The notes under the pieces were generated by a model. The model saw only the letters and a list, made by a program, of their open reading frames with translations. It ran no database searches and was not told where the DNA came from. From JBHYDC01 sp051861205 (lineage in GTDB: Bacteria > Pseudomonadota > Alphaproteobacteria > Rhizobiales > Pleomorphomonadaceae), in NCBI GenBank assembly GCA_051861205.1, contig JBHYDC010000007.1:124001-188000 (forward strand): 64,000 nucleotides of DNA, read 5' to 3'. Both the position numbers and the translations under genes were made by a program. Below, piece by piece: positions 54,150 to 63,532 of this stretch; within the stretch, counting starts at the first letter, position 1; each line of letters opens with the position of its first letter.

Positions 54150-55220
54150 TCACGCCATACACGCAGCGAAGGCCTCTTCCAGCGCATCCCGCTTCAGATG
54201 ACGCCCGATGAACACCAGCCGGCTTTCGCGCGCCTCGCCCTCGCGCCAATCGCGCTGCAAGTCGCCCTCTACGATCATGTGGACGCCCTGCACCACATAG
54301 CGCTTCGGCTCGTCTTTGAAGGCCAAAATACCCTTCATCCGCAGTATGTTCGCCCCTTCCGCCTGGGTCACGTCACCGATCCATGCCAGCACCTTGTTCG
54401 GGTCGAGTTCTCCGCCCTTCAGCGATACAGAGATCACCTCGGTGTCGTGCCGGCCATGCGCGGGATCGTGGTCATGGTGATGGTCGTGGTCATGGTCGCA
54501 ATCCGGACCGCAGACGTGATCGTCCTCGGCCTTCAGAAAATGCGGGTCCAGCGTCAGGATACGGTCGAGATCGAACGCGCCTTTATCGAGTATCGCATCC
54601 AGCGGCACCGCCGAGCGGGTGGTCTTGTGAATGCGGGCGTAGGGGTTGAGCTGCCGCAGCGTCGCTTCCACCTCGGCCAGTTCGTCCGCGGAAACGAGAT
54701 CCACCTTGTTGAGCAGGATCACGTCGGCGAAGGCCACCTGATCCTCGGCCTCGGGCGCATCGGCGAGACGAACCATGAGATGCTTGGCGTCGACCACGGT
54801 CACCACCGCATCGAGCCGCGACATCTTGCGCACCTCCTCGTCCATGAAGAACGTCTGCGCCACCGGCGCCGGATCGGCCAGCCCGGTCGTCTCCACGATG
54901 ATCGCGTCGAAGGCGCCCTTGCGTTTGGCAAGGTTTTCCACCACCCGGATCAGGTCTCCGCGCACGGTGCAGCAGATGCACCCGTTGTTCATCTCGTAGA
55001 CCTCTTCGTCCGTATCGACGATGAGATCGTTATCGATGCCGATCTCGCCAAACTCATTGACGATGACCACGTATCGCTTGCCGTGATCTTCGGTCAGAAT
55101 CCGGTTGAGCAGCGTTGTCTTGCCCGCGCCGAGATAACCCGTCAGCACGGTCACGGGCACAGGCGCAAAGGCTTTGGCGGCGGCAAGATCGGGAGACGGG
55201 GCGGACTGTGTTGCGGTCAT
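54150..55220 (-). CDS. CobW/COG0523-family metal-chaperone GTPase
   Basis: This 356-residue G3E GTPase has Walker A GYLGAGKTTLL (residues 28-38), a metal-binding CxCC motif at Cys81-Cys83-Cys84 (GCICCTVRGDL), guanine specificity NKVDL and a C-terminal CobW_C domain. A His/Asp-rich insert (about residues 242-260, DHDHDHHHDHDPAH with an adjacent CGPDC) should bind zinc or another metal. It probably delivers metal to client proteins, a role often under Zur control. I found no Zur box in the 240-bp upstream gap. AGGTAG precedes the ATG. Confidence 0.9.
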   Translation of the reverse strand: MTATQSAPSPDLAAAKAFAPVPVTVLTGYLGAGKTTLLNRILTEDHGKRYVVIVNEFGEIGIDNDLIVDTDEEVYEMNNGCICCTVRGDLIRVVENLAKRKGAFDAIIVETTGLADPAPVAQTFFMDEEVRKMSRLDAVVTVVDAKHLMVRLADAPEAEDQVAFADVILLNKVDLVSADELAEVEATLRQLNPYARIHKTTRSAVPLDAILDKGAFDLDRILTLDPHFLKAEDDHVCGPDCDHDHDHHHDHDPAHGRHDTEVISVSLKGGELDPNKVLAWIGDVTQAEGANILRMKGILAFKDEPKRYVVQGVHMIVEGDLQRDWREGEARESRLVFIGRHLKRDALEEAFAACMA

Positions 55221-55463
55221 GAGCTACCTCGGCCGTCGGCGGCAGGATGATGTGACATTGGGGCCTCTCCTATCACGCCTCGCGGCCCTGTGCACGATAC
55301 CGGCGAGAGAGCGGACGCGACCGGGGTGGCCCTTGCGATAAGCACTATAGTTAAGGAGCCGCGCCTCGACATTGGACGGGTTCACCACCTAAATAAGTGA
55401 CACAATCCCGTGCGATAAGGTGCCGACGATCAATACCCAAGTGTGCGAGTACCGGAGGGTTCG

Positions 55464-56027
55464 ATGACTTTCAACCATCGCAAGAGCGTGACGTTCCGTC
55501 TGGTTCAGGCCGCGCGCGCGCACCGAACGCGCTCAGGGGTCCATCTCGGCCGGATCGGGCTGCACCCCGGTCAAGAGTCGGTCTTGAAGGCGCTGGGCGA
55601 TCAGGACGGCCAATCTATGTCCGAACTCGCCGCCGCCCTCGCCGTGCAGCCGCCCACGGTGACCAAGATGATTGCCCGCCTCGGCGCACAGGGGCTCGTC
55701 GCTCGCCAGGTTTCCGCCTCCGACGGCCGGCTCGCCCGCGTCTATCTCACCGACACCGGGCGCGAGCGGGTCGCTGCGGTGGATGCCGCCTGGAAACGGG
55801 TGGAAAAGGAAGCGCTCGCCGGCCTCGACGACAAAGATCGCAAGCGTCTGCGCAAGCTTCTGCGCCTCGTCGAGAAGAACCTTGCGCCCGGCACGCCCGA
55901 CGACGAAGCCACCATCGAGGATGAGGAGATCGTGGAGCCCGCCGCCGCGGCCGGCCCGTCCGGATCGATCGATGGGCGGCCGCACCCGGCGTCCGAGCCC
56001 GAACGGATCGCCGACGCCGAGGCCTGA
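55464..56027 (+). CDS. MarR-family transcriptional regulator
   Basis: This 187-residue protein has a MarR winged helix-turn-helix (MSELAAALAVQPPTVTKMIARLGAQGLVAR-type segment) with wing ASDGRLARVYLTDTGR. A long charged tail of about 40 residues, rich in Glu and Pro, follows. The ligand and targets are unknown. GGAGG precedes the ATG at 55464. It is divergent from the CobW gene and about 100 bp before the EamA transporter, which it might control. Confidence 0.88.
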   Translation: MTFNHRKSVTFRLVQAARAHRTRSGVHLGRIGLHPGQESVLKALGDQDGQSMSELAAALAVQPPTVTKMIARLGAQGLVARQVSASDGRLARVYLTDTGRERVAAVDAAWKRVEKEALAGLDDKDRKRLRKLLRLVEKNLAPGTPDDEATIEDEEIVEPAAAAGPSGSIDGRPHPASEPERIADAEA

Positions 56028-56129
56028 GAGCCGACGTCCGCCTCACCGCATCCCATATCCGATTTTCTTGGCCCCTCGCGCTCGCGGATCGGCTAACGTC
56101 GCCTCGCGTAAACTGGAAAGGGCTGATCT

Positions 56130-57071
56130 TTGGACGTCGCAGGGCCGATCGCAGGCGAAGGGGCCGCCGTTCCCAGTCATCATCAAGCCGAACTGGATCG
56201 CCGTGCGCGTCTCAAAAGCATCGGGCTCATGATCGCCGGGGTCACGCTGTTTTCGGTGCTCGATACGTCGGCCAAATACGCCAGCGCCTCGGTCCCGATC
56301 ATCGAGATCGTCTGGTTCCGCTACGTCATCCATTTCATTGCCGCGGCCGCAGTGCTCAATCCCTGGTCGTCGCCGACGGCATGGCGGATGTCGCGCCCCT
56401 ATCTCCAGATCCTGCGGGCCGTGTTCCTGGTCGGCACCACGATCTTGAATTTCCTCGCGCTGCGCCATCTCCAGCTTGCCGAAACGGTCAGCATCAACTT
56501 TTTGAGCCCGTTGCTGATATCGGTCCTCTCGGTCATCTTCTTGGCCGAGCAGATCGGCCCGCGCCGGATCGCGGCCATCCTTGTCGGCTTCGGCGGCATC
56601 TTGCTGGTGACGCGCCCCGGCCTCGGCGGGTTCGACACTGCCATGCTTTATTCGATTGGCGCGATGACATGCGGCTCGCTCTACGCGCTGATGACGCGCC
56701 AACTCGCACGCACCGAAACGGCGGGCAGCATGATCCTCGTGCTCGCGGCGGTGCCGTCGATCCTATTGCTTCCCGTCTTGCCCCTGGTCTGGGTCACACC
56801 CGCCTCGCTCCAAACCTGGGCGCTGCTCGTGCTGTGCGGCCTTACGGGCGGATTTGGCCATTTCCTTCTCATTCTGGCCCACCGGCACGCGCCGGCATCC
56901 GTGCTCGCCCCCTTCGGCTATGCTCAGATCGTCTCGATGGTCGGGCTCGGCTATCTCGTTTTCGGCGATGTCCCGAACCACTGGACGCTGCTGGGCGCCG
57001 GCGTGGTCATCGCGTCCGGGCTTTATCTTTTTCACCGGGAGCGCACGATCGGCGGATCGGGCCACCGCTGA
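56130..57071 (+). CDS. EamA/DMT-family transporter
   Basis: This 313-residue protein has ten membrane helices formed by two EamA repeats (first about residues 30-155 with VIEIVWFRYVIHF-like helix 2, second about 165-300 with GHFLLILAHRHAPASVLAPFGYAQ). It likely exports a metabolite or drug; the substrate is unknown. The start is a TTG at 56130 with AAAGGG seven bases upstream, followed by a short soluble N-terminus. Confidence 0.88.
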   Translation: MDVAGPIAGEGAAVPSHHQAELDRRARLKSIGLMIAGVTLFSVLDTSAKYASASVPIIEIVWFRYVIHFIAAAAVLNPWSSPTAWRMSRPYLQILRAVFLVGTTILNFLALRHLQLAETVSINFLSPLLISVLSVIFLAEQIGPRRIAAILVGFGGILLVTRPGLGGFDTAMLYSIGAMTCGSLYALMTRQLARTETAGSMILVLAAVPSILLLPVLPLVWVTPASLQTWALLVLCGLTGGFGHFLLILAHRHAPASVLAPFGYAQIVSMVGLGYLVFGDVPNHWTLLGAGVVIASGLYLFHRERTIGGSGHR

Positions 57072-57166
57072 CATTTAAGCGCCGGAGAAAGCTAGGCAGT
57101 TGACCTTTGGTCAGCGGTCCTGTCATTTGCGGCAAGTATCGCGTTCCCAAGGAGATCGAGACAGCC

Positions 57167-58204
57167 ATGGTCTCCCCCAGTCCGGACGACCTGCGGCGCT
57201 CACGCCGCCGCCGCGTGACGCTTAGCCAGCTCGCCGCGCAGCTTGACGTTTCCACGGCCACCGTGTCGCTGGCGCTGCGCGACAACCCTGCCGTGTCGGT
57301 CGAAACCCGCAAGCGCGTACGGGCGCTGGCCACCGAGATGGGCTACATCTACAACCGCCAAGCCGCATCGCTGCGAACATCGCGCACCGATATCGTCGGC
57401 GTCGTCGTTCACGACGTGATGAACCCCTATTTCGCCGAGGTTTTCCGGGCCGTCGAGACGGAGCTTGAAGCCCGCGGCTACACCATCCTGATCTGCAACC
57501 ACCGCGACGATATCCTGCGCCAGCGCACCTTCGTTCAGGTGCTGCAACAGCAGAACGCCGACGGCCTCGTGATCTGCCCCTCGCTCGGCACGACCGCCGA
57601 AGATATCGACGCCATCGTGCACTCCGGCACGCCCGTCACCATCATCTGCCGCGATGTCGACGGCGCCACCGTTCCCTCCGTGCGGGGCGACGATATCAGC
57701 GGCATGGCCGAGATTACGCGCCACCTCATCGCCAAGGGCCACAGCCGCATCGCTTTTGTCGGCGGCCGCCGCCACACCTCCTCCGGCCGCGACCGTCACG
57801 CCGGATTCCTCGCCGCAATGAGCGATGCCGGTCTCAGCCCCATCGACGACATCCCGGAACTGATGACGCAGGGCGACGGCCGGCTTGCGACCGAGCGCCT
57901 GCTCGCCCTCGACCCGCGCCCCACGGCCGTCGTCTGCTTCAACGATATTCTCGCCTTCGGCCTGATGGCCGGGCTGACCAAGGCCGGCATCCGGCCGGGC
58001 ATCGATATGGCCGTCACCGGCTACGACGACGTGGACGGATCGGAAAGCTGGGCGCCCTCGCTCACCACCGTCCAGAACGGCTCCAACGAAATCGGGAGCG
58101 CCGCAGCCCGCGCCATCCGCGCGCTGATCGAGGGCGAGGAATCACCCTTCCAGCGCCTCTTGATCCCGCCGAAGATCGAACTGCGCGATTCCAGCGCCGG
58201 CTGA
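57167..58204 (+). CDS. LacI-family transcriptional repressor
   Basis: This 345-residue protein has an N-terminal LacI helix-turn-helix (VTLSQLAAQLDVSTATVSLALRD) and hinge (RQAASLRTSRTDIVG), then a periplasmic-binding-like sugar domain (VVHDVMNPYFAEVFRAVE, later PTAVVCFNDILAFGLMAGL). It probably senses a sugar or sugar acid and controls the following genes, a hydroxyacid dehydrogenase and possibly otsBA and eda. AAGGAG lies before the ATG at 57167. Confidence 0.92.
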   Translation: MVSPSPDDLRRSRRRRVTLSQLAAQLDVSTATVSLALRDNPAVSVETRKRVRALATEMGYIYNRQAASLRTSRTDIVGVVVHDVMNPYFAEVFRAVETELEARGYTILICNHRDDILRQRTFVQVLQQQNADGLVICPSLGTTAEDIDAIVHSGTPVTIICRDVDGATVPSVRGDDISGMAEITRHLIAKGHSRIAFVGGRRHTSSGRDRHAGFLAAMSDAGLSPIDDIPELMTQGDGRLATERLLALDPRPTAVVCFNDILAFGLMAGLTKAGIRPGIDMAVTGYDDVDGSESWAPSLTTVQNGSNEIGSAAARAIRALIEGEESPFQRLLIPPKIELRDSSAG

Positions 58205-58245
58205 CTGCCAAAACGCCAAGACGCCGCTTTCTGCAAGGCTATCCA

Positions 58246-59211
58246 ATGTCCCCAACCATCGCCATCACCGGCAACCCGACGCCCCATCTGCTTGAGCGCC
58301 TGCGCCGTCACTTCGTCTTGCACGAACTCCCGACCAAGGAGAGCATCGCCGCGCTCCCCGCCGATATCGCCGCCAAAGTCCGAGGCGTTGCGTCGGTCGG
58401 TCATGCCGGCGTCGACGCCGCCTTGATCGACCGCCTTCCCGCGCTTGAGATCATCGCCCATTTCGGAGTCGGCTATGATCCCGTCGATATTGGCGCTGCG
58501 GCACGGCGCTCCATCGTGGTCACCAATACGCCCGACGTTCTCACCGACGAGGTCGCCGACGCCACGATCGGCCTTCTGATCATGACGGTGCGCGAACTTT
58601 CCGCCGCCGAAGCGTGGCTCCGAGCCGGCAATTGGGAATCGCGCGGTCCCTATCCGCTCACGCCCGGCTCGCTGCGGGGCCGCAGCGTCGGCATTGTCGG
58701 GCTGGGGCGTATCGGGCAGGCGATCGTCAAGCGCGTAGAGGCTTTCGGGCTTCCCATCGCCTACCATAGCCGGAGCGCCGTTCCAGGCGCGCCCTACCCC
58801 CATCACACCACCGCCAAATCGCTCGCCGCAGCCGTGGACACGCTGATCGTCGTCGCACCTGGGACCGCCGCCACCCACCATATGATCGACGCCGACGTTC
58901 TCGCAGCGCTCGGGCCGGACGGCATCCTCGTCAATATCGGTCGCGGCAGTGTCGTCGATGAAGCCGCCCTCGTCGAAGCGCTTCGCGCCGGCACCATCCT
59001 CGGCGCCGGTCTCGATGTCTTCGAAGACGAACCCCGCGTCCACCCCGGCCTCCTCGATCTGCCGCGCGTGGTTCTCCTTCCCCATGTCGGCTCGGCCTCC
59101 GAGCATACGCGCAAGGCGATGGGCGACCTTCAGGCCGACAACCTCATCGCTTGGTTCGACGGCCGCGCACCCCTGACCCCTGTGCCTGAAACGCCGGTTC
59201 GGGAGCGCTAA
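58246..59211 (+). CDS. D-2-hydroxyacid dehydrogenase (glyoxylate/hydroxypyruvate/2-ketogluconate reductase type)
   Basis: This 321-residue NAD(P)-dependent enzyme has GIVGLGRIGQAIVKR (dinucleotide loop), the substrate Arg in NIGRGSVVDE, the catalytic Glu in DVFEDEP and the catalytic His in LLPHVGSAS. HFGVGYDPVD upstream is typical of the hydroxypyruvate/2-ketogluconate reductase subgroup. The residue after the beta-2 strand (YHSRS) favours NADPH. It lies 41 bp behind the LacI-type gene and is a likely target of it. Confidence 0.9.
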   Translation: MSPTIAITGNPTPHLLERLRRHFVLHELPTKESIAALPADIAAKVRGVASVGHAGVDAALIDRLPALEIIAHFGVGYDPVDIGAAARRSIVVTNTPDVLTDEVADATIGLLIMTVRELSAAEAWLRAGNWESRGPYPLTPGSLRGRSVGIVGLGRIGQAIVKRVEAFGLPIAYHSRSAVPGAPYPHHTTAKSLAAAVDTLIVVAPGTAATHHMIDADVLAALGPDGILVNIGRGSVVDEAALVEALRAGTILGAGLDVFEDEPRVHPGLLDLPRVVLLPHVGSASEHTRKAMGDLQADNLIAWFDGRAPLTPVPETPVRER

Positions 59212-59289
59212 GCCACCGTTTAGCGCGCGCTGAACGGCGCGTGACACTTGGCCGGGGAACCATCCCCCGCGCCGGGCGTTTTGCCCACG

Positions 59290-60009
59290 ATGACACTGGA
59301 CCTAGAGCCTGACCATATCGCCCTGTTCCTCGATTTCGATGGAACGCTGGTGGAGATCGCTCCTCGGCCGGATGCGATCGTGGTGCCTGACGGCTTGGTC
59401 TCGCTCCTTGCCGCCCTCGCTGCCCGCGTCGGCGGTGCGCTCGCCGTCATCAGCGGACGCTCCGTCGGCACCCTCGACGGCTATCTGAGGCCCGCCCGCT
59501 TTCCCGCCGCCGGCATCCATGGCCTCGAGTGGCGCGCCGACCCGCGCGCGGCGGTCGTCCGGGCTCCCCCGCCCGCCTCGCTTACCGAAGTGCGCGACGC
59601 GCTCGCCCGCAGCCATCTCCATGCCCCCGGCATCCAAATCGAGGACAAGGGCGCGTCCTTCGCCGTTCATTATCGCCAAGCGCCGGATCAGGGACCGGCC
59701 GTCGAAGCTACGCTTCGCGCGCTGATCGCACCCCATCCGGACCTCGATATCCTCAACGGCAAAATGGTCTACGAGGTGAAACCGCTGGGCGCGTCGAAGG
59801 CGATCGCGATCACGCGATTCCTGAAGCTGCCGCCTTTTGAGGGCCGCATGCCCGTCTTCATCGGCGACGACGTCACGGACGAGGACGGCATCGCCGCCGC
59901 CGAGCGGCTTGGCGGTGTCGGCATCAAAGTCGGCGAAGGGGTCACTGCCGCCAGCCGCCGTCTGCCCACGGTTTCCGCCGTCCACCACTGGCTCGGCACG
60001 ATGCTGTGA
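59290..60009 (+). CDS. otsB: Trehalose-6-phosphate phosphatase
   Basis: This 239-residue HAD-family enzyme removes phosphate from trehalose 6-phosphate. HAD motif I is FLDFDGTLVEIAPRPD, followed by VISGRS (motif II) and VFIGDDVTDEDGI (motif IV). GIHGLEWR and the cap residues fit the OtsB family. No strong ribosome site is visible; the ATG at 59290 was chosen because homology begins there, and a TTG at 59248 is possible. otsA follows after 13 bp. Confidence 0.92.
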   Translation: MTLDLEPDHIALFLDFDGTLVEIAPRPDAIVVPDGLVSLLAALAARVGGALAVISGRSVGTLDGYLRPARFPAAGIHGLEWRADPRAAVVRAPPPASLTEVRDALARSHLHAPGIQIEDKGASFAVHYRQAPDQGPAVEATLRALIAPHPDLDILNGKMVYEVKPLGASKAIAITRFLKLPPFEGRMPVFIGDDVTDEDGIAAAERLGGVGIKVGEGVTAASRRLPTVSAVHHWLGTML

Positions 60010-60022
60010 ATACGGGATCGCG

Positions 60023-61393
60023 ATGCCCCGCCTGATCGTCGTCTCCAACCGGGTCGGCCCGCTGAAAGACACCGGCAAGGCCGGCGGGCTTGCCGTGGCC
60101 CTCGTCGACGTGCTCCGCGCCCGCGGCGGCACCTGGTTCGGCTGGACGGGCGAGGTATCCGAAGCCGGCACCTTCTGCGAAATGCGTCGTGAGAAAAGCC
60201 GCAACGTCGATCTCGCCATGATCGACATGACCGCCTTCGACAGCGCCGAATTCTACGCCGGCTACGCCAACCGCACGCTCTGGCCGATCATGCATTACCG
60301 GCTCGACGTCGCGGAATTCTCGCCCGCCTTCGAGGCCGGCTATCACCGGGTCAACGAGCGCTTCGCCGCCCGCCTCCATCCCCTCATCGGCGGCGAGGAT
60401 CAGATCTGGGTCCACGACTATCATTTCATGCCCTTCGGCGCCGCACTCCGGGCGCTGGGCACCGAAAACCGCATGGGCTACTTCCACCACATCCCCTGGC
60501 CGCCGACCGAGATTCTGAGCGCCCTGCCCCGTCACCGCGACCTTGTCCGGGCGATGCTCGCCTACGATCTCATAGGCCTCCAAACCGAGCGCGACCGCCG
60601 CCATTTCGTCGATTATCTCCGCGAGGAGGCCGGCGGCCACGACCATGGCGACGGCCGCGTCGAAGCCTGGGGGCGGACCGTGCGCGTCGAGGCCTTTCCC
60701 ATCGGCATCGACACAGAGGGGTTCCGCGATTTCGCCGATACCCCAGAAGCCCGGCGCGAGATGGCCCGCCTTGATCGCCATCTGCGCGGCCGCGCCCAGA
60801 TTATCGGCGTCGACCGGCTCGACTATTCCAAGGGCATCCCCCACCGCTTCCGCGCCTTCGAGCGCCTCCTAGACGACTACCCGGAAAATCTCGGCCACGT
60901 CTCCCTGCTCCAGGTCTCGCCGCCGTCCCGCGGCGAGGTGGACGCCTATGCGGACATCCGCCGCGAACTCGAACACCTCGCCGGCCACGTCAACGGCCGC
61001 TTTTCCGATATCGACTGGACCCCCATCCGTTTCATCACCCGCGGCTTTCCTCGCCGCGCGCTCGCCGGGCTCTACCGCTTGAGCCGCGCCGGACTCGTCA
61101 CGCCGCTGCGCGACGGCATGAACCTCGTCGCGAAGGAATATGTCGCCGCGCAAGACCCCGAAGATCCCGGCATCCTCGTTCTCTCTCGCTTTGCCGGCGC
61201 CGCCGAAACCATGACCGAAGCCCTCATCGTCAACCCCTACGCCGCCGACGAAGTGGCGAGCGCACTGCAACACGCCCTCGCCATGCCCCCCGACGAACGC
61301 CGCGCCCGCCATGCCGCCCTCTGGGGGAAGCTCATCCAAGGCGACGCCCGCCACTGGGCCGAAACCTTTCTCAATCGACTGGGACAGAATTGA
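60023..61393 (+). CDS. otsA: Trehalose-6-phosphate synthase
   Basis: This 456-residue GT20 glycosyltransferase joins UDP-glucose and glucose 6-phosphate. Landmarks are MPRLIVVSNRVG, IWVHDYHFMPFG, GYFHHIPWPPTE, GVDRLDYSKGIPHRF and TPLRDGMNLVAKEYVAAQ with LSRFAGAAETM, all in the usual order. GGGA lies eight bases before the ATG at 60023. With otsB it makes trehalose, a protectant against osmotic and desiccation stress. Confidence 0.95.
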   Translation: MPRLIVVSNRVGPLKDTGKAGGLAVALVDVLRARGGTWFGWTGEVSEAGTFCEMRREKSRNVDLAMIDMTAFDSAEFYAGYANRTLWPIMHYRLDVAEFSPAFEAGYHRVNERFAARLHPLIGGEDQIWVHDYHFMPFGAALRALGTENRMGYFHHIPWPPTEILSALPRHRDLVRAMLAYDLIGLQTERDRRHFVDYLREEAGGHDHGDGRVEAWGRTVRVEAFPIGIDTEGFRDFADTPEARREMARLDRHLRGRAQIIGVDRLDYSKGIPHRFRAFERLLDDYPENLGHVSLLQVSPPSRGEVDAYADIRRELEHLAGHVNGRFSDIDWTPIRFITRGFPRRALAGLYRLSRAGLVTPLRDGMNLVAKEYVAAQDPEDPGILVLSRFAGAAETMTEALIVNPYAADEVASALQHALAMPPDERRARHAALWGKLIQGDARHWAETFLNRLGQN

Positions 61394-61491
61394 ACACGGG
61401 AAGACACGCGCTTCCCGCCGTCCGCCCCTTGCACCCCGCGCCGCCTCCCTGTACCCCACAGGCTACCGCACCCGTTTCCGGACTGGCCGCC

Positions 61492-62124
61492 ATGATCGAT
61501 ACCCAAGCTCTCCTCGCCGTTCTCCGCCGCGCGCCTGTCGTGCCGGTCCTCATCATCGATCGGCTGGAGGATGCCGTGCCGCTCGGCCGCGCGCTCGTTG
61601 CCGGTGGCCTGCCCGCTCTGGAAGTGACGCTACGCACCCCCGTCGCGCTCGACGCGATCCGCGCCATGAGTGCGATCGAAGGCGGCGTGGTCGGCGCCGG
61701 AACGGTGCTGGATGCGGCGCAGGCCCGCGAGGCGGTTGCGGCGGGCGCGAAATTCCTGGTCAGCCCCGGCACCACGCCCGCACTGATCGACGCCGCTATC
61801 GAGCTTGGCGTGCCGCTTCTCCCTGGCGTCGCCACGGCGTCCGAGGCGATCATGGCGCGCGAAAAGGGTCTTCGGATCCTGAAGTTCTTCCCCGCTGGCC
61901 CGGCGGGCGGCCCCACCTACCTGAAAGCGCTGGCATCGCCGCTCGGCGACATTCTCTTCTGCCCCACCGGCGGCGTCACGCTGGAAAACGCCCGCGACTA
62001 CCTGAAACTCCCGAACGTCGTCTGCGTCGGGGGCTCCTGGGTTGCGCCCGCCGACGCCGTCAAGGCCGGCGACTGGGCCCGCATCGAAACCCTCGCTCGC
62101 GACGCATCGGCAATCCGGCCGTGA
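61492..62124 (+). CDS. eda: 2-keto-3-deoxy-6-phosphogluconate (KDPG) aldolase
   Basis: This 210-residue class I aldolase cleaves KDPG to pyruvate and glyceraldehyde 3-phosphate in the Entner-Doudoroff pathway. The catalytic Glu is in LEVTLRTP, the Schiff-base lysine in LRILKFFPAG, and VGAGTVLDAAQA and PTGGVTLENARDYL are family signatures. The ATG at 61492 gives the usual family length; a TTG that overlaps the otsA stop would add 34 non-conserved residues. It is in line with the LacI-otsBA genes. Confidence 0.92.
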   Translation: MIDTQALLAVLRRAPVVPVLIIDRLEDAVPLGRALVAGGLPALEVTLRTPVALDAIRAMSAIEGGVVGAGTVLDAAQAREAVAAGAKFLVSPGTTPALIDAAIELGVPLLPGVATASEAIMAREKGLRILKFFPAGPAGGPTYLKALASPLGDILFCPTGGVTLENARDYLKLPNVVCVGGSWVAPADAVKAGDWARIETLARDASAIRP

Positions 62125-62283
62125 ACCAGACCCGTATGCATGGGTAGGCTCGCTGGAATGGCGCCTCTGCCCTGCGGGATCTCGGACACGCCTTCGCAGT
62201 TGGCCTAGAGCGCTTTCCGACCGGGCGAGATCGTCCGGTCGATCAATATATCGCTCTGGAATCAACGAGCTGGAGCTTTCTGC

Positions 62284-63123
62284 ATGAAGCAGCGATACGC
62301 ACCCGTCCTCGTCGCCATGGCCGTTCTGGCGCTGGTGGTCAGCGCACCGGCGCACGCCGACATTCCGGATTCCGCGCTCGCTTCAGCGGATGTCGTGATC
62401 CTCGGCGAAATCCACGATGATCCCGCCCATCACCGCATTCAGGCCGAAACCATCGCCCGCATGGTCGCTCTCGGGCGCGCACCGACCGTCGTCTTCGAAA
62501 TGATCCCCGCCGACCTGCAAGCGCCGCTCGGCGCAGCGCTCGCGGACCCGTCGATATCAGCGGATCGCCTTGGCGAGGTCCTCGCTTGGGAAGAGCGGGG
62601 CTGGGGCGATTTCGCGCTCTATCGCCCGATCTTCACGGTCGCCCTCGAAAGCCGCCTCCAGCTTCGGGCCGGCGATCTCACCGATGACGATAAGCGCCAG
62701 ATTTCGCGAGGGGGCGCTGCGGCACTCAGTGCAGAAGAGCAAACCCGCCTCGGCCTCGACGTGCCACTTGGCGAGGATGCGCGCGCAGCCTTGAGGGAAA
62801 CCCTCGTCACCTCTCATTGCGGCATGCTGCCGGAAAAAAGTCTGCCGGCCATGATCGACGTGCAGCGCGCCCGCGACGGCGCCATGGCGGACGCGGTCAA
62901 ATCCGGCTCGGAGCAGGGTCCTGTCGTCCTCATCACCGGCCAGGGTCACGCCCGGCGCGACTGGGGCGTCCCGGCCGTTCTCGCCCGCACGGCGCCCGAT
63001 CTGAAGGTTTTCAGCATCGCGCTTGTGGCCGATGGCGCGGGCGCGAGCGGGCCCTTCGACGCGATCATCGCCACAGGTCCCCCGCCGAAGCGGGACGAAG
63101 ACCCTTGCGCGGCCTTCAAATAG
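62284..63123 (+). CDS. ChaN-like heme-binding-family exported protein
   Basis: This 279-residue protein has a signal peptide ending at SAPAHA and no lipobox, so it is probably periplasmic rather than a lipoprotein. The ChaN domain begins VVILGEIHDDPAHHRIQ, continues with VVFEMIPADLQ and ends with VLITGQGHARRDWGVP; the conserved histidines could bind heme, as in Campylobacter ChaN. GGAG precedes the ATG. Its stop overlaps that of the convergent Dabb gene by eight bases. Confidence 0.87.
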   Translation: MKQRYAPVLVAMAVLALVVSAPAHADIPDSALASADVVILGEIHDDPAHHRIQAETIARMVALGRAPTVVFEMIPADLQAPLGAALADPSISADRLGEVLAWEERGWGDFALYRPIFTVALESRLQLRAGDLTDDDKRQISRGGAAALSAEEQTRLGLDVPLGEDARAALRETLVTSHCGMLPEKSLPAMIDVQRARDGAMADAVKSGSEQGPVVLITGQGHARRDWGVPAVLARTAPDLKVFSIALVADGAGASGPFDAIIATGPPPKRDEDPCAAFK

Positions 63124-63424
63124 GCGCGCTCACGGCGCTCTCCACGGCATAATCGGCGGCGAGGCGAAGTTCGCGGATCGGCCTGACAAGGCGCACGGCT
63201 TCTTCATACGCCGGGTGCACTTTGTAGGCGGCCAGCGCGGCTTCGTCGTCGAACTCGCCGTAGACCACCACGTCGATGGCGTTGCCAAGCTGGTCGGTTT
63301 TTGCGTTGCGGGCAACCTCCAGGCGGCGCGCATGGGGAATCGTCGTCAGGATCGAGAGGCCCGTCACGATGCGTTCCACGTCCTCGGGGTCTCGGGCGCT
63401 GAAAAGCACGATATGGCGGATCAT
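63116..63424 (-). CDS. Dabb (stress-responsive A/B barrel) domain protein
   Basis: This 102-residue protein is a single Dabb ferredoxin-like domain: MIRHIVLFSARDPEDVERI at the start, DVVVYGEFDDEAALAAYKVHPAYEEA in the middle. Such proteins form dimeric barrels and some act as small enzymes; the role here is unknown. The ATG at 63424 follows GAGAGAC. It lies downstream of fpr, with about 110 bp between. Confidence 0.85.
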   Translation of the reverse strand: MIRHIVLFSARDPEDVERIVTGLSILTTIPHARRLEVARNAKTDQLGNAIDVVVYGEFDDEAALAAYKVHPAYEEAVRLVRPIRELRLAADYAVESAVSAPI

Positions 63425-63532
63425 GAGGCGTCTCTCTCGGTCGCGGCGTCGGCAGCGTCTATAGCTTTGGCTGTAGCGACCCGTGCCCACCCCTTCAAGG
63501 CGCCATCGTGCCACGGGGTCCGCCCGCAGCAG

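Noticed and set aside
52818..55250. Open frame of about 810 codons on the plus strand across three minus-strand genes
   Set aside because: It is antisense to the KamA, WD40 and CobW genes, is Arg/His/Pro-rich and has no recognisable motif.
58021..59247. Open frame of about 400 codons on the minus strand opposite the hydroxyacid dehydrogenase
   Set aside because: Antisense shadow of a clear enzyme gene.
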